DNA of 29,670 nt. It comes from Spirogloea muscicola (lineage: Eukaryota > Streptophyta > Zygnematophyceae > Spirogloeales > Spirogloeaceae). Below are positions 28,601-29,670 of this stretch, one piece after another. Under the pieces are notes generated by a model. It was not told the origin of the DNA. It did not search any database and saw only the letters and a program-made list of their open reading frames with translations. Every line of letters begins with the position of its first letter. Within the stretch, counting starts at the first letter, position 1. The translations under genes and the position numbers were made by a program. The DNA lies in contig WELB01000321.1 of NCBI GenBank assembly GCA_009602725.1, forward strand, positions 67,696 to 97,365, written 5' to 3'.

Positions 28601-29148
28601 GATACCAGACGCTGATGAAGCCGCCATAGCGGAAGTACACCTTGCCGTCCACGATGCGCACGTGGCCGCAGCACGACATGAACTGCAGAGCGCGAGGGGA
28701 GGCGCGAGGAGAAAAGGGGATGGAGGCATGAGGAAGGACGCATGGAGGAAAGAGGAGGGGGGGTCGACCACGCAGCTTGAACAGGGGTAAAGCGGAGGCG
28801 AGCACAAGTGCAGCATACAATCTGAGTGTGCTCCTCTGTGTCAAAAATAGCTATTTTTCCTGATGTTCTTGCTGTGCAAGTTAGGTGCAATGAAGGCTCT
28901 CAATACTTATCTACCAGTGCCGGCGAACCTGTGGGTAGGCGCCCATGCGGTGCAACGTCTCCTTGTGGACCATGCCAGTAGAGCCCATGAGGGCATCGAT
29001 GCCCGGGACCTTCGTCCACGGCACGATGTTGTCCTCCACCATGCGTGCAAACCGCTCGGTGATGGGGTCCGATTGATTGAATTTGGGGTAGTCATCAAGG
29101 CCCGTCCACACGTCCATCCACGAGCTGTTGTGGACCCACGCTGGGGAA
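25635..29148 (-). CDS. GT90/CAP10-family glycosyltransferase (POGLUT-like), 5' exons missing
   Basis: Eight minus-strand exons: 29148-28929, 28682-28563, 28126-27917, 27642-27536, 27377-27170, 26885-26710, 26378-26174 and 25748-25635. All phases fit, giving about 452 visible residues. Motifs: VHNSSWMDVWTGLDDYPKF and STGMVHKETLHRMGAYPQ; then FRYGGFISVWYRL; AVDWYGLTDLRAEFFLNTCD; VPWEEKVGKAIFRGAST, the CAP10 FRGS-type motif; TFKYEIVVDGGVGTCRTCG; and VVIRQESAYSQFFEPLLVPG, then IHYIPTRHHFQDLPAKIEYA. These match the CAP10/DUF821 domain of protein O-glucosyl/xylosyltransferases, which use UDP-sugars in the secretory pathway of animals; plant and algal members are mostly uncharacterised. The first exon and any signal peptide lie beyond the window. 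The last two exons (after WGCTWEGRTLYWAIVLVKW) form an acidic, Pro-rich stretch and a tail FWLSSEVFSDLPRLGPML that I do not recognise. No KDEL-type ending is present. Confidence 0.87.
26128..26165 (+). repeat. G-rich low-complexity tract in a GT90 intron
   Basis: Runs of nine and ten G separated by single A (GGGGGGGGGAGGGGGGGGGG-like), continuing as GTGGAGGGGG. It lies just beyond the donor of the penultimate GT90 exon on the minus strand, where the transcript is C-rich. The plus strand could form a G-quadruplex; this is inferred from the runs only. Confidence 0.7.
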
Positions 29149-29159
29149 CTGCAACGAGA

Positions 29160-29546
29160 TGCCGGTCGTGTTGGAGCAAGGGCTCAGAGGAGTGGGGCAT
29201 GTGAGATGAGAGAAGGCGGGGCCTAGCATGCTAAAGAATGGGACAAGAAAGATGGAAGAGCAGGTCGCATATGGGTGCAAGGGGGCAAGGGGGAGAGAGG
29301 AAGGAAGGAGGTGGGGGCTGGGGCGAATGGCTTGGGGGATTTCAGATTATAAAGGAAAGGGAGAAGAGAGGAATGACGAAGGCAGAACAGGGAGGAAGGC
29401 AAGCTGAAGGGAGGTAGGGAATAGTGGCAGGCGCCAGAGAGGAGGGCGAGAGATTGAGAGGGAGAGGGAGGGGAGGAGAAGTAAGGAGGAGAGAGGGAGA
29501 GGGAGTAGGGGAAGGGGAGGGGAGGAGGAGGGGGGGAGGGCTAGTG
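29160..29546 (+). repeat. Long purine-rich tract
   Basis: A tract dominated by AGG, GAG and GGA words becomes nearly pure purine from 29440 onward. On the gene's strand it is a pyrimidine-rich intron upstream of the first visible GT90 exon. All GT90 introns share this bias, unlike the introns of the other genes. Confidence 0.75.

Positions 29547-29670
<124 letters not shown>

Noticed and set aside
28164-28629. Ser/Leu/Pro-rich plus-strand frames
   Set aside because: They fall in a GT90 intron of C/T-rich composition and show low-complexity translation only.

Overview
This looks like nuclear DNA of a green alga (Viridiplantae). Every recognisable gene is split by several short to medium spliceosomal introns, exons are clearly more GC-rich than introns, and the RPN11 protein carries plant-type residues (it ends [10 protein letters not shown]). 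Two genes have plastid-specific roles (PDV2, PSRP1). Plant-type telomere-like repeats (TTTAGGG/CCCTAAA) also occur inside the window. I cannot place it to genus; a chlorophyte or trebouxiophyte-like alga is an inference. Single N bases at 4395, 8525 and 17914 mark unresolved points in low-complexity sequence.

Layout, left to right. 1-2117 (+): 3' part of a DTW-domain tRNA aminocarboxypropyltransferase. 2118-4110: no gene recognised, with dispersed-repeat fragments near 3600-3900. 4280-4495: a long (CT)n microsatellite upstream of PDV2. 4870-6166 or 6445 (+): plastid division protein PDV2, whose last exon is ambiguous and overlaps antisense coding-like sequence. 7330-8110: a block of direct and inverted repeats. 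8418-10831 (+): chloroplast PSRP1/long HPF. 11430-12480 (+): coding-like fragments of an unidentified gene. 12492-17979 (-): a large protein with beta-propeller, coiled-coil and beta-sandwich regions, tentatively the FAAP100/FANCB-type Fanconi anaemia core-complex subunit. 18273-20904 (+): RPN11/PSMD14, complete in six exons, divergent from the previous gene across about 290 bp holding telo-box-like repeats. 21435-24095 (-): organellar RsmH 16S rRNA methyltransferase, complete in five exons. 25635-29148 (-): a GT90/CAP10-family glycosyltransferase lacking its 5' exons. The window ends in a purine-rich tract and 124 A residues.

The genes are ordinary housekeeping genes, not an operon. Three of the seven serve the plastid or organelle: division (PDV2), ribosome hibernation (PSRP1) and ribosomal RNA modification (RsmH). 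Exon boundaries were set by hand from GT/GC...AG junctions that keep the reading frame and family alignment. No previously undescribed multi-gene system is evident. The most notable points are the GC-AG intron in RPN11, the Fanconi-like gene sharing a promoter region with RPN11, an unresolved antisense overlap at the PDV2 3' end, and the unidentified gene at 11.4-12.5 kb.
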